36,753 nt of DNA. Source: an uncultured Bacteroidales bacterium (GTDB lineage Bacteria; Bacteroidota; Bacteroidia; Bacteroidales; UBA932). A program made the position numbers and the translations under genes. Within the stretch, counting starts at the first letter, position 1; each line of letters starts with the position of its first letter. The stretch is taken from contig CAMWUW010000015.1 of assembly GCA_947177525.1 (NCBI GenBank), positions 1-36,753 of the forward strand, written 5' to 3'. Below, piece after piece: positions 7,977 through 17,581 of the stretch. The notes beneath the pieces were generated by a model. That model ran no database searches, was not told the origin of the DNA, and was given only the letters and a program-made list of their open reading frames with translations.

Positions 7977-9845
7977 TCAGAATCCATAGTCATTGAAAAG
8001 TGTTCCCTGGCTGTTGATCAGCGTAGCCTCAGGTATCGGCCACCACTGCTTTGCGTCAGGATCATTATTATAGAAGGAATCCAGTTTCTTGGATGCAGAT
8101 TCGCTGTAGCCTCCGGTTTCGTCAGAAAGGAACTTGAAATAATTGGCCGTCTCCCCTTTCGAGTTTGTATAGCATATCCAGCCGTCACCTGCTGGGGCCG
8201 CATCCTTCGTAGCCACTTCACCTCTCTCATAGCCGTAGGTCTCAAGCGTGATTCCGTCCGCAGCATATCTGTACCAGACTGCAGGACCGAAAGAAGCGTA
8301 GTCACCTGTCCTGTCAAAGAAGTTCTTAAGCTCAGCCTTGGATTCATCCATTTTCTTCTTAAGCAGATTCCATCTTATAAGGTCATTCTTGCGGAGCATC
8401 TCACCGACAAACTCAAGAGCACGCTCGTCAACAATTGCATTGAAAATGGCATCATGGCCGGAAAGCGAGCTGACATAGGCCTCAGCTGCAGCCGTATCAT
8501 CCTTATAGGCCCTTGCGCGGACCTCAAGAAGCCATTTCTTGGCATCAGTCTCATTTCCAAGTTCATTTGCAATCTCGGCAGCCATGAGGAGAATGTCAGA
8601 ATACCTCATATATACAGGCTTGATTCCGTCATCATTTCCTCCCGTATATGGAACACTGGTCATCCAGTCAAACCTGTATTTGCCGAAATACCAGTCATTT
8701 GGACCTGAAAACATCTGCTTGTCTTTTCCGTCACTTGCCTTTTTGAAGAGGAAGTTGGCACAGCTAACATCACGCCTTGAATCCTTTGCACCGTATTTCC
8801 AGAACAATGTAGGCACAGGTCCTGCCGTACCTCCGCGGTTGCTTGTGGTAGGAGACCATACAGTGCTGCCTTCATTGCGGATGGCAAAGGTATAGTTCCA
8901 TCGTCCGCGGCTGTCAGAAGAAGGTATGACATAAATGACTTCCTTTCCTGCAGTAATGTCCATATTGTTGAAATCACGCCACAACTGCTCATAGCTGCCG
9001 TAAAGTGAGAGTCCAGAATGCTCGATGACATCCTCAAGAGCAGCAAGCGCCTTCGGATAGAGCACATCCTTTGACAGTTCCGGGTCTGACGAAAGCCTTA
9101 CGCTTCCGGGATTGCCGGTGCCGACCTGTCCGTCATCAGGCCTGAGTGAATAGCCTGAGGCCATGAGCGCGATACGTGCATAAAGCCCCTTGGCAAATGC
9201 AAGGCTCGGGCGGTCAGTAGTCATAGTGGCCGCACTCTTGCCGGGCCATCTCATATAACGTCCGGCTTCTTCCAAATCAGCAAGAAGCTGCTTATAAATA
9301 ACGTCCTTGTCTGACTTGTTGAGATAGATTGTTTCAGGAGAAATAGGCTCAAAACGCGCAGGCACCTCTCCATAGGCCTTGAGCATCTCTGTATACAGAA
9401 GAGCACGTGCACACAGGGCCTCGCCAAGAAGAGCGGCCATTTCGGCATCTCCCTCTGGATTTCCGTATTTGCGGATTCCCTGTATCGCAAGGTTTGCTCT
9501 CTCGACGCCTCCCATGAGTTCATTGTAAGGTCCGTTTGCAAGATTGAGCTGCGAATTGGTAGCAGTCATAGAATATCTCGGTATATCGGACTTTTCATCC
9601 TTTGTCGTACTGTTATAAAGTTCGATATCCGTATTGAAGCCGTACCATGGAAGATAACGTCCGCGGTGGCAGTTTGTGTGCCCGAACACTTCATAAATGC
9701 CGAACACATTATATTCCGCAAGGGTATAGTTGGAATAGACCACGGTCTCGTCAAAAGAAGACAGAGTCGGCGATGTAAGGTCGCATGACGTAACGGCAGC
9801 AGTCATTCCGGCACCCAAAATCAGTATTTTATTCAACAGTTTCAT
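7977..9845 (-). CDS. susD: SusD/RagB family nutrient-binding outer membrane lipoprotein
   Basis: 622 residues with signal peptide and lipobox AVTSC (Cys21). The N-terminal TPR-like core contains NGPYNELMGGVERANLAIQ and a later EALCARALLYTEMLKAYGEVP, the typical SusD helix (usually RALRAFxYxxLVxxFGxVP). The C-terminus contains RYSDILLMAAEIANELG and a VDERALEFVGEMLRKNDLIRW stretch, both hallmarks of the family. SusD lids the SusC channel at the cell surface and helps deliver glycan to it. It lies 28 bases downstream of SusC, as usual. The pectin specificity comes from the surrounding enzymes and not from this protein's sequence. The symbol is used as a family name only. Confidence 0.96.
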   Translation of the reverse strand: MKLLNKILILGAGMTAAVTSCDLTSPTLSSFDETVVYSNYTLAEYNVFGIYEVFGHTNCHRGRYLPWYGFNTDIELYNSTTKDEKSDIPRYSMTATNSQLNLANGPYNELMGGVERANLAIQGIRKYGNPEGDAEMAALLGEALCARALLYTEMLKAYGEVPARFEPISPETIYLNKSDKDVIYKQLLADLEEAGRYMRWPGKSAATMTTDRPSLAFAKGLYARIALMASGYSLRPDDGQVGTGNPGSVRLSSDPELSKDVLYPKALAALEDVIEHSGLSLYGSYEQLWRDFNNMDITAGKEVIYVIPSSDSRGRWNYTFAIRNEGSTVWSPTTSNRGGTAGPVPTLFWKYGAKDSRRDVSCANFLFKKASDGKDKQMFSGPNDWYFGKYRFDWMTSVPYTGGNDDGIKPVYMRYSDILLMAAEIANELGNETDAKKWLLEVRARAYKDDTAAAEAYVSSLSGHDAIFNAIVDERALEFVGEMLRKNDLIRWNLLKKKMDESKAELKNFFDRTGDYASFGPAVWYRYAADGITLETYGYERGEVATKDAAPAGDGWICYTNSKGETANYFKFLSDETGGYSESASKKLDSFYNNDPDAKQWWPIPEATLINSQGTLFNDYGF

Positions 9846-9873
9846 TTTGATTCAATTTAAATGTCCGCATTTA

Positions 9874-12800
9874 TCAGAAAGTGACATTAAGTCCGACCAC
9901 AAAGCCTATGCTCTTAGGGTAGGCTGAATAGTCAACTCCCGGAGTCAGAGGAGTCTTGCGCCTTGTATCAACCTCAGGGTCATATCCAGTGTACTTTGTG
10001 AGGCAGAACAGATTTGTTCCCGTCACATAGACACGCAGTTTCTGCATCTTTATCTTCATTGTCCACTTCTGAGGAAGAGTGTATCCGACGGTAGCAGACT
10101 GAAGACGCAGGAAAGAGCCGTCTTCCACCGCCCAGTCCGAGAACACGGCATTCTGAACACCGGGATTCCACATTTCAGTGCCTGCATTTATTTCGTTAAG
10201 ACGATCAGCATCCGTTATCTCCTCACCTGTTGTCCAATCGATATTTGTCCATCTGTTCTCTACATTGGCAGACTTGAGCAGATTGCGGTTTGAATATTTT
10301 CTGGAATGGTTGAACTCAATCTTGTTGGCATTGTAAATCTTGTTGCCGAACACATAATTGAAGTTTGCAGAGAAATCAAAGCCATAGAGATATCCGGAGA
10401 GATTGAATCCTCCTACTCCAAGCGGCTGTGCATTTCCGATTATCACCTTGTCGTTGGCGTCAATCTTGCCGTCTCCAGCATCCGGAATTCCGTCACCGTC
10501 AGTATCGACGGTAAGCTGATCCTTTATCTTCATTCCGCCCGGACGGAAGAAATCCTTTCCGATTAAAGCAGAGGCATCTACGACCCCCTCGTTAGGAATC
10601 CACTTGCCTGAAGTTGAGTCATAAGTAAAGTCATCTGCCGTATAGCGACCGTCAGACTGATATCCGTACATGTCGCCGAGCGGACGTCCTACAGTAACCA
10701 GATAGTCCGCACCTACTTCAGTGGAAGCCCACTCAGTCTGCGCCTCAATCCTGTCAAGTCCGCCGAGACTGGTCACCTTGTTTCTGTTGAGGCTTATGTT
10801 GCCCCCGAGGGTAAGTCCGAAATTCTTCTTCTCGAAAATCACGAAATTAAGGGAGGCCTCAAAACCGCGGTTCTGGACTGAGCCGAGGTTCCTGTACTGC
10901 TCATCATATCCGGAACCTGCAACCGGGAAGGCAATCAAAAGGTCCTTGGTAGTATTGTGGTATACCTCGACTGAACCGTTTATGCGGCTCTTGAGGAAAG
11001 AGAAATCAAGTCCGAGGTTATGCGACACCGTAGTCTCCCATGTAAGGTCCGGATTGGCCATGATTGTCTTGTTGTTGACCTTTGTGGTGCCCCACCATGT
11101 GTTGCCCATGGATATCCATTGAGTGTTGTTTGCCTGGAAATACTGTGACGACACTCCGGAAGGGATATTGTTGTTTCCTGCCGTACCGTAGCTGTACCTG
11201 AGCTTCAGATTGTCAAGCCATGATGCATTCTTCATGAAGCTCTCATTCGAAATTGTCCATGATGCCGCAGCCGAAGGGAAGACACCCCACTGGTTGCCCA
11301 TTGTGAACTTAGAAGAACCGTCCGCACGTACTGTAGCAGAGACCGCATACCTTCCGTCATAGTCATAATTTGCCCTTCCGAAGAATGAGAGCAGCTGGTC
11401 ATTCGGATTATAGAAGTTATTGGCTGCCACCGGTGTACCTGACGCCATGAAATTCCATGACATTGAGGAATCAAAGAAGGCCGGAAGTCCCTCCACTGTC
11501 ATGGAGAGGGTATTTGATTTGGTAAGGATATATTCCTGTCCCAAAAGCAGGTCAAGCCTGTGTCTGTTATCTTTGAACACATCTGAAAAATTGTAGCTCA
11601 GCGTATTGGTAGTGCGGTACTTTGTCCTGAAGAGGTCGGTATAGCGTGAAGCCGGCTGATTCTTGATTGTCGCCGTATTGCCTACATAATAGGTTGTAAG
11701 ACCATAATAATAATCGTCTTCCTGAGAGTAGTCGTCAATGCCGCCCTCTACCTTCAGATTCAGATTATCTATGATACGCCATGTAACTGCACCATTTATA
11801 GTCCAGTTCTTGCGGACTCTTTTCTTGTCATTGTCATAGACAGACTTCAAAGGCGGAGCATTGTCTCCATAATCTTCTGCAAGGTCGGAGTCACTGGCGA
11901 TACCTGTGATAGGAAACGGTGTATACTGCACGGCATGCTTAAGACGTCCGTTGCCTGATGTAGAACCTGCATCATTTAGGGAATTGGCTCCTGCACCCAT
12001 AACCTCGGTACGGGAGTATCTTGCATTGATGTCGAAAGTGAGCTGCTTGATAGGCTTGTACTGTGTCTTGAAATTGAGGTTATCCCTCTTATAGTCAGAG
12101 CCGAGCATTATGGCCTTGTCCTTCATATGGGCATAGCTTGCGGTCCACTTCACTTTGTCGGAACTTCCTGACACGGAAACATTATGGTTGAACGTTGAGC
12201 CAGTATTGCCGAAAACCTTCTTCACCCAATCGTTTGCCTCTACATCACGGTACAGGTCCATATCCCCGAACACTCCGTATACGGAGACAAAGTTCTCGTC
12301 AACCTTGTTCCTGAGAACGGCAAGCTCGTACTGGTTTCTTACAAAATCATATGGGTCAGCGACCTCCACAGCACCGGCATTTGCCATCTTCTTCTGTCCC
12401 CAATAAGCATTGTAGCTTACGGAAATCTTTCCTGAAGCACCGGATTTGGTAGTCACAAGCACAACACCGTTGGCTCCTCTGGAACCGTAGATTGCAGTGG
12501 AAAACGCATCCTTGAGCACATCAATCGACTGAATGTCAGATGCCGGAATATCGGAAATGCTCTCAACAGGAAAGCCGTCCACTATATAAAGAGGAGATGC
12601 ATCCTGGGTAATGGATCCTCCTCCGCGGACACGTATTTTGATTTCCGCATCGGGGTCACCTTCCGTAGCAGTCACCTGCACACCTGCCATTTTTCCTGCA
12701 AGAGCCTCACTGACAGAGGCTACAGGAACTTCGGCCAGGGCTGCGCTGCCCACAGAGGTGACAGAACCCATCAGGTCACGGCGCTTGACCGTCGCATAAC

Positions 12801-13131
12801 CGATCACGACTGTCTCATCAAGGAAATTCGCATCTTCGCTCAAAACCACATTGACAGTTGTGCTGTTTCCTATGACGATATTCTTGGTCGCCATTCCGAT
12901 CATTGAGAAAACGAGAGTCTTGCCCTTGGCAGACGGAACATCAATGGCATAATCGCCGTCAATGCCTGTTGAGACTCCCAATGATGTGCCGTCAACGAAA
13001 ACGGAAACACCGGCAAGCGGCTGTCCGTCCGTATCAGACACGACTCCCTTTATCACCTGGGCATCCAGCGCCAGCACTGTGGCGAAAAGCCCCGCGACAA
13101 GCAGAGAAATCCTGTATGTCAGATTTTTCAT
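9874..13131 (-). CDS. susC: SusC/RagA family TonB-linked outer membrane transporter
   Basis: 1085 residues with a cleavable signal peptide (LALDAQ). Residues of about 26-110 are a carboxypeptidase-regulatory-like domain (GVVSDTDGQPLAGVSVFV). Then come the TonB-box-like DETVVIGY, the plug domain with PLYIVDGFPV, and the SusC signature SIDVLKDAFSTAIYGSRGAN followed by GVVLVTTKSG. The rest is beta-barrel ending GLNVTF, with a terminal aromatic as expected. It imports glycan fragments across the outer membrane using TonB energy, in complex with the adjacent SusD. Upstream is the only sizeable gap in the PUL (139 bp), which probably contains a second promoter or an operator. Full length for the family. 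Confidence 0.97.
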   Translation of the reverse strand: MKNLTYRISLLVAGLFATVLALDAQVIKGVVSDTDGQPLAGVSVFVDGTSLGVSTGIDGDYAIDVPSAKGKTLVFSMIGMATKNIVIGNSTTVNVVLSEDANFLDETVVIGYATVKRRDLMGSVTSVGSAALAEVPVASVSEALAGKMAGVQVTATEGDPDAEIKIRVRGGGSITQDASPLYIVDGFPVESISDIPASDIQSIDVLKDAFSTAIYGSRGANGVVLVTTKSGASGKISVSYNAYWGQKKMANAGAVEVADPYDFVRNQYELAVLRNKVDENFVSVYGVFGDMDLYRDVEANDWVKKVFGNTGSTFNHNVSVSGSSDKVKWTASYAHMKDKAIMLGSDYKRDNLNFKTQYKPIKQLTFDINARYSRTEVMGAGANSLNDAGSTSGNGRLKHAVQYTPFPITGIASDSDLAEDYGDNAPPLKSVYDNDKKRVRKNWTINGAVTWRIIDNLNLKVEGGIDDYSQEDDYYYGLTTYYVGNTATIKNQPASRYTDLFRTKYRTTNTLSYNFSDVFKDNRHRLDLLLGQEYILTKSNTLSMTVEGLPAFFDSSMSWNFMASGTPVAANNFYNPNDQLLSFFGRANYDYDGRYAVSATVRADGSSKFTMGNQWGVFPSAAASWTISNESFMKNASWLDNLKLRYSYGTAGNNNIPSGVSSQYFQANNTQWISMGNTWWGTTKVNNKTIMANPDLTWETTVSHNLGLDFSFLKSRINGSVEVYHNTTKDLLIAFPVAGSGYDEQYRNLGSVQNRGFEASLNFVIFEKKNFGLTLGGNISLNRNKVTSLGGLDRIEAQTEWASTEVGADYLVTVGRPLGDMYGYQSDGRYTADDFTYDSTSGKWIPNEGVVDASALIGKDFFRPGGMKIKDQLTVDTDGDGIPDAGDGKIDANDKVIIGNAQPLGVGGFNLSGYLYGFDFSANFNYVFGNKIYNANKIEFNHSRKYSNRNLLKSANVENRWTNIDWTTGEEITDADRLNEINAGTEMWNPGVQNAVFSDWAVEDGSFLRLQSATVGYTLPQKWTMKIKMQKLRVYVTGTNLFCLTKYTGYDPEVDTRRKTPLTPGVDYSAYPKSIGFVVGLNVTF

Positions 13132-13182
13132 AAAAGAACTTTATTTGGTTAGTATTTGTGTTAAATTCTATGGTTCAGGGTG

Positions 13183-13190
13183 CGAATATA
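13183..13190 (-). promoter_or_regulatory. Possible -7 element for susC
   Basis: On the - strand this reads TATATTCG, one base off the TAnnTTTG consensus, 51 bases upstream of the SusC ATG. No -33 box is evident. It is the best candidate in the PL1-susC gap but weak by itself. Confidence 0.3.
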
Positions 13191-13242
13191 CCGGATAGAA
13201 GCCAGTATCACGGGGAATTATTAACGCAATATCTGTACTTTT

Positions 13243-13260
13243 TGACACAGGCATGATTTT
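13243..13260 (-). promoter_or_regulatory. Candidate HTCS operator upstream of susC
   Basis: On the + strand this site contains CACAGGC, one base, then TGATTTT. The same two 7-base blocks, two bases apart, occur at 25289-25306 just upstream of the GH28 promoter. These are the two non-coding upstream regions of the PUL, so a shared regulator site is plausible. Assignment to the HTCS is inference. Confidence 0.4.
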
Positions 13261-13270
13261 CCGTGTACGG

Positions 13271-15130
13271 TCACGAAATTTTTGTATACGTGCCGGCTTC
13301 ATTCTGCTTTTCCACTATTTCCCGGACAATATAATGGAGGTACATTTCAAGATTCGTGTATCGCCCCTTGATGTCAAGCGTCTTCTTGTTGCCGTCAGAT
13401 GCATCACTCCTGTCAAGTCCGAATTTGTCTTCAAACCAGTCAGGCATTCCGTCACCGTCGCTGTCCTGCGTCATTGCAAGTTCGGAAGCGTCAGCCTCAT
13501 ATGAGGGCCAGCCGCCGACTGCAGACTGCGTATCCACCAGCCCACCGGTTGAACCGTTTCCTCCGTCATTGAAAGAAGGAGTCCCTTTTTCTGCATCGTT
13601 GCAGGCCCTTTCATCAACAGAATCACGTCTCAGGGAAGCACCGCCGGCCTCAATAATCCTCTTGAAAGCCGTTCCTGCATCATGTGTAGTAGTATATATA
13701 TCCTCACCGGAAGGTCCGTAAAGAGACTGTACAGCTGAAACGATCTCGGCAGACGAAGGTACAGTATTGGTCTTATGGTCATGCCAATATATCCCCGTTG
13801 AATTGTCAGCAGTTATATCCGCATAGCCGGTGTGCACATTTCCGTTCAGATAAAGTACCGGATAGCCATAATCCGTATTGGAAGACGTATACAGTCCGTT
13901 GGCATCCAGAAAATATTTCCTGTCCCTTGATGCCTGTCCCGGCTTGTAATAGTTTCCGACCATATTGAACCATGCCCCTTCTCCGCCATAGGTGGAATTG
14001 CTTCCCCAGTTATATACGGCATTGTTCCTGTAGTCTACATGACCTCTATGAGTATCAACACGTCCACCATATATCTCAGGGTGGTCAAACCGGGGATTGC
14101 GGCTGTCATGATTGGCAAGCATGTTATGGTGGAAGGAAGCATCACGTCCTCCCCATATCCCTCCGTAGCCATGGTTTCCCTTGCCGTGCACCGAATGCCT
14201 GAGGCTCTCTGTCAGGATGCACCACTGCATGGTGAAATTCCTGTTGGCATAGAATGAGGCACACTCGTCAATTGACCATGACATAGAACAATGGTCAAGT
14301 ATAATGTCTGAATGATATCTGCCCCATACTGCATCCTCACCGTCATCTGCATTTGCCCCTTCATCTCCGAGACGGAAACGCACATACCTGATGATTACAT
14401 TGTCCGCATCCACAACAGTGGAATAATTACGGATGCATATGCCGTCACCCGGTGCAGTCTGTCCGGCTATGGTAAGGTCTCCGTTACGGATGCGCAACTT
14501 CGACTTGAGAGAGATTATGCCTGCCACATCGAAGACTACAGTCCTCGCTCCGGAAGCCTCTACAGCAGCCCTCAGCGAACCCGGGCCGGAGTCTTCCAGA
14601 GTGGTTACATGGATGACCTTGCCTCCACGTCCTCCTGAGGTGTACATTCCGCCGCCCTCTGCTCCAGGAAAAGCCAGGACACCTCCATGCAGGTCCTCAT
14701 TGGCAGGAATTGCAAATTCCGCATATTCTCCGGAAGGCTCCGGCCCCGGGTCAGGAAGACCTTCACCGGCCACTGCCGAAAGAGGCTCGGAATAGTCAGA
14801 CGTACCTTCTGAAGTTCTTGAGCGCACTTTGAAAACATAGACGGCACCATAGGACACGCCATTGAATACGGCCCGCGGTTCCACCGGATTCTGCTGTGCG
14901 AAGAGGGAGCCGTCGGCATTCTCCAGCCTGGCCACATAATTCAGTACTCCCTCTTCTTCTTTCCATGAAAATCCGAGAGAAGAGCCGTCATTCACAATAA
15001 TGACGACATCCTCAGGTACAGGAATCCCGGCAGGACCTGCATAAGGATCTTCACCGCTGCACGACAGACAGGCAGCAGACACAGCAATTGCAAGAATGAA
15101 TTTAAATGCAGTTTTCATAGTTTTAGTCAT
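13271..15130 (-). CDS. pectate lyase, polysaccharide lyase family 1, lipoprotein with Fn3 domain
   Basis: 619 residues with an N-terminal signal and two candidate lipidation cysteines (C21, C24) followed by SGEDP, compatible with a surface lipoprotein. An Fn3-like domain spans about 38-120. The PL1 catalytic domain begins near FPGAEGGGMYTSGGRGGKVIHVTTLEDSG (about 153). It continues through the beta-helix with VDADNVIIRYVRFRLGD, HGYGGIWGGR and NHDSRNPRFDHP, the segment bearing the catalytic Arg of PL1 enzymes. A DSDGDGMPDWFEDKFG stretch near the C-terminus resembles a calcium-binding type-3 repeat. PL1 enzymes cleave polygalacturonate by beta-elimination and need calcium. It lies 15 bases after the GH105-PL1 gene and shares its lyase architecture, so the two look like paralogues. 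Confidence 0.9.
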   Translation of the reverse strand: MTKTMKTAFKFILAIAVSAACLSCSGEDPYAGPAGIPVPEDVVIIVNDGSSLGFSWKEEEGVLNYVARLENADGSLFAQQNPVEPRAVFNGVSYGAVYVFKVRSRTSEGTSDYSEPLSAVAGEGLPDPGPEPSGEYAEFAIPANEDLHGGVLAFPGAEGGGMYTSGGRGGKVIHVTTLEDSGPGSLRAAVEASGARTVVFDVAGIISLKSKLRIRNGDLTIAGQTAPGDGICIRNYSTVVDADNVIIRYVRFRLGDEGANADDGEDAVWGRYHSDIILDHCSMSWSIDECASFYANRNFTMQWCILTESLRHSVHGKGNHGYGGIWGGRDASFHHNMLANHDSRNPRFDHPEIYGGRVDTHRGHVDYRNNAVYNWGSNSTYGGEGAWFNMVGNYYKPGQASRDRKYFLDANGLYTSSNTDYGYPVLYLNGNVHTGYADITADNSTGIYWHDHKTNTVPSSAEIVSAVQSLYGPSGEDIYTTTHDAGTAFKRIIEAGGASLRRDSVDERACNDAEKGTPSFNDGGNGSTGGLVDTQSAVGGWPSYEADASELAMTQDSDGDGMPDWFEDKFGLDRSDASDGNKKTLDIKGRYTNLEMYLHYIVREIVEKQNEAGTYTKIS

Positions 15131-15145
15131 ATCTTGTTTCTTTTT

Positions 15146-17575
15146 TTATTTCCGTGGAGCACCGGTACGGAATCTCCGTCCGGCAACATCAGATTCATTG
15201 TCAATTATTCCCGGGAGTCCTGTGACAGATCCCGAAAATGATGCCTGTCCTTTCCTTACCTCTTCAACAATGCGCTTGTCTACGGCATCCCTTTTCTTAG
15301 AAGCCCCTGCATGACGGAGCACAGCCTTGTACGCATCGGCAGCAGGTACAGCATGGATTCTCTCCCTTGCCGCAAATCTTTCCGGGGCAGAAAGTTCTTC
15401 GTAGAATTTCTCCCATTTCACAATCTTGGACACCTCCGGAAGCCTCCCTGCATAATTTCCGTCCATTACGGCACTGCAGTCATACACATTTCCTTTTATA
15501 TAAAAGTTGCCGGGAACCATGGAAGTTGATGCCGATGTGCTGACCTCAAGCCACCTGCCGTCAAGATGTCCGGTTGCCGGTCCCGGGCGCATCCAGTTGC
15601 CCTCGACATTAAACCATCCCTCTTCTCCTCCGTATATGGCCTTGATTCCCCAGTTATAAACGACATTGTTCACAAAATCAACTGTACCGCGCCCAGTAAG
15701 CATTGAATTGCCTCCATAAAGCCCCGGGTGGTCGAAACGCGGATTGCGGCTGTTGTTGTGCGCGAAAAGATTGTGGTGATAAGTCACATTCCTGCCTCCC
15801 CATATTCCGCCGTACCCGTGCCTGCCCTTATGGTGGACAGAGGCATTAAGCGCTTCGGAAATTATGCACCACTGCACCGTCGCGTCATGAATGTCATAGA
15901 ATGATGCATTCTCGTCCGTAGCCCAGCTGATTGAGCAATGGTCAATCATTATATTGCCGCAGCCGCGTGCCCCCGCCGCATCGGTCTCCACGCCAGAGGA
16001 ACTTCCGGTCCTGAAACGGATATACCTTACTATCACATTGTCTGCAGAAATGAAAAACTCGTGATTCCTGATGGTTATTCCTTTCCCCGGTGCAGTCTCA
16101 CCCAGAATGGAGATGTAAGGGTTCCTTATCCTGAGAGGAGCGGAAAGTTCAATGTCACCGCTTACGGCAAATTTTACAATCCTCCGTCCCTCCGCCTCAA
16201 CAGCATGTCTCAGAGTGCCCTCCGCACCGTCATCCGCAAGAGAAACAACAACATATTCACGGCCTCCGCGTCCTCCTTCAGTCCATTTTCCACAGCCTTC
16301 AGCACCATGGAAAGCCGGATCACGGCCGTCTGAAGCAGGAAACTGCCAGTCAATATTATGCATTGCCTCCCACTCAAGGGAAGCCCAGATGAAAGGTCCG
16401 ATGCCCTTGCAGTCATTCTCTATGACAGGTTCGCTAAGATAATATGCAAAATCTCCCCTGCGGCCCTGCTTGCCACCAAGTCCTCCGACAGAACAGCAGG
16501 AGGTCAGATGCAGAAGCCCGTCAGCGTCCTCGCGTATGAATGCTGAAAGAAACCGTGGATACAGCCCCATTATATACTCACGGTAAGAATCATCCAGATA
16601 TCCTTTTCTCAAACCTTTTAGAAAAGCATACATAAACATGGCCGAACATGTTGACTCCAGATAATTTCCTTCTCTTCCGGGACAATCCAGCACCTGGTAC
16701 CACATTCCTGTCACAGGGTCGGACCATCGGGGCAGCACATCAGCAAAATGACGGAGAAGCCTGACAAGTTCCTTATGTCCCGGATGGTTTTCTGGAATGA
16801 AATCAAGCACTTCCACAAGTGCAACGGCAAACCACCCGTCACCGCGGCCCCATGCATGTTCAGAAAGCCCCGTCACCGGATCACACCAGAACATGGACCG
16901 TGACTCGTCCCATGCATGGCGGTAAAGGCCCGTAGCCGGGTCCAATGTATTTTCCGCCGCTGCCACAAGCTGATCCGCAATGTCCGAGAACAGAGAATCC
17001 TTCTGTGAATCCGGAGCGTATCTCGCCGTATACTCCGCATAAAACGGAAGAGCCATATACAGTCCGTCCAGCCATACCTGGTGAGGATATATCTTCTTGT
17101 GCCAGAACTCACCCGTAGAGGTTCGGGGCTGAGAGTCAATCTGCCGGCGTATCTTGCGCGTAACCCTCCGGTACCGCTTGTCTGTATCTCCGAACATGTC
17201 ATGAAGATCAAAATAAATCCGTGCCGGACAGATATGGTCCACATTGCTGTCGGAAATCTTATACTTATAGACAGTACCGTCTTCCGTCGCCATAGTGTCG
17301 GCCCAGGCCCTGACATACGAAACGGCAGACGGAAGCTCATATCTTTTTGATGCATCCAGGAACGCCTTCAGTTCCAGACCGGTCGTATAATTCCACTTAC
17401 GCTGTCCCTTGCGGCCGTCGAGCCATGTCGCATCGGGATTCCTCCTCATCTCCGACATTATCATCCTTACTGAATAAGGCTCAATGTCCTTGATTGACAA
17501 GGAAGAGTCTGCAGCGAAAGTTTGCTGCACTGCCGCAAAAATCATTGCAGCCGTCATCAAAACAACTTTATTCAT
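15146..17575 (-). CDS. GH105 unsaturated uronyl hydrolase fused to PL1 pectate lyase
   Basis: 809 residues with a Sec signal (QQTFA/ADSS) and no lipobox, so probably periplasmic. Residues of about 25-410 are a GH105 (YteR-like) alpha/alpha-barrel: PHQVWLDGLYMALPF carries Asp170, which lines up with the catalytic Asp of GH105, followed by HAWGRGDGWFA and the C-terminal CSVGGLGG. Residues of about 418-790 are a complete PL1 beta-helix: AFHGAEGCGKWTEGGRGG, SADNVIVRYIRFRTG, HGYGGIWGGR, NNSRNPRFDHP. PL1 makes 4,5-unsaturated oligogalacturonides and GH105 removes the unsaturated sugar, so the fusion couples consecutive steps. Both halves look intact. It starts six bases after the HTCS stop side of the operon and precedes the single-domain PL1 gene. 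Confidence 0.9.
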   Translation of the reverse strand: MNKVVLMTAAMIFAAVQQTFAADSSLSIKDIEPYSVRMIMSEMRRNPDATWLDGRKGQRKWNYTTGLELKAFLDASKRYELPSAVSYVRAWADTMATEDGTVYKYKISDSNVDHICPARIYFDLHDMFGDTDKRYRRVTRKIRRQIDSQPRTSTGEFWHKKIYPHQVWLDGLYMALPFYAEYTARYAPDSQKDSLFSDIADQLVAAAENTLDPATGLYRHAWDESRSMFWCDPVTGLSEHAWGRGDGWFAVALVEVLDFIPENHPGHKELVRLLRHFADVLPRWSDPVTGMWYQVLDCPGREGNYLESTCSAMFMYAFLKGLRKGYLDDSYREYIMGLYPRFLSAFIREDADGLLHLTSCCSVGGLGGKQGRRGDFAYYLSEPVIENDCKGIGPFIWASLEWEAMHNIDWQFPASDGRDPAFHGAEGCGKWTEGGRGGREYVVVSLADDGAEGTLRHAVEAEGRRIVKFAVSGDIELSAPLRIRNPYISILGETAPGKGITIRNHEFFISADNVIVRYIRFRTGSSSGVETDAAGARGCGNIMIDHCSISWATDENASFYDIHDATVQWCIISEALNASVHHKGRHGYGGIWGGRNVTYHHNLFAHNNSRNPRFDHPGLYGGNSMLTGRGTVDFVNNVVYNWGIKAIYGGEEGWFNVEGNWMRPGPATGHLDGRWLEVSTSASTSMVPGNFYIKGNVYDCSAVMDGNYAGRLPEVSKIVKWEKFYEELSAPERFAARERIHAVPAADAYKAVLRHAGASKKRDAVDKRIVEEVRKGQASFSGSVTGLPGIIDNESDVAGRRFRTGAPRK

Positions 17576-17581
17576 ATAGTT

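Noticed and set aside
8660..9067. 135-codon open frame on the - strand inside susD
   Set aside because: It is an out-of-frame shadow on the same strand as SusD, with no signal, domain or separate start site.
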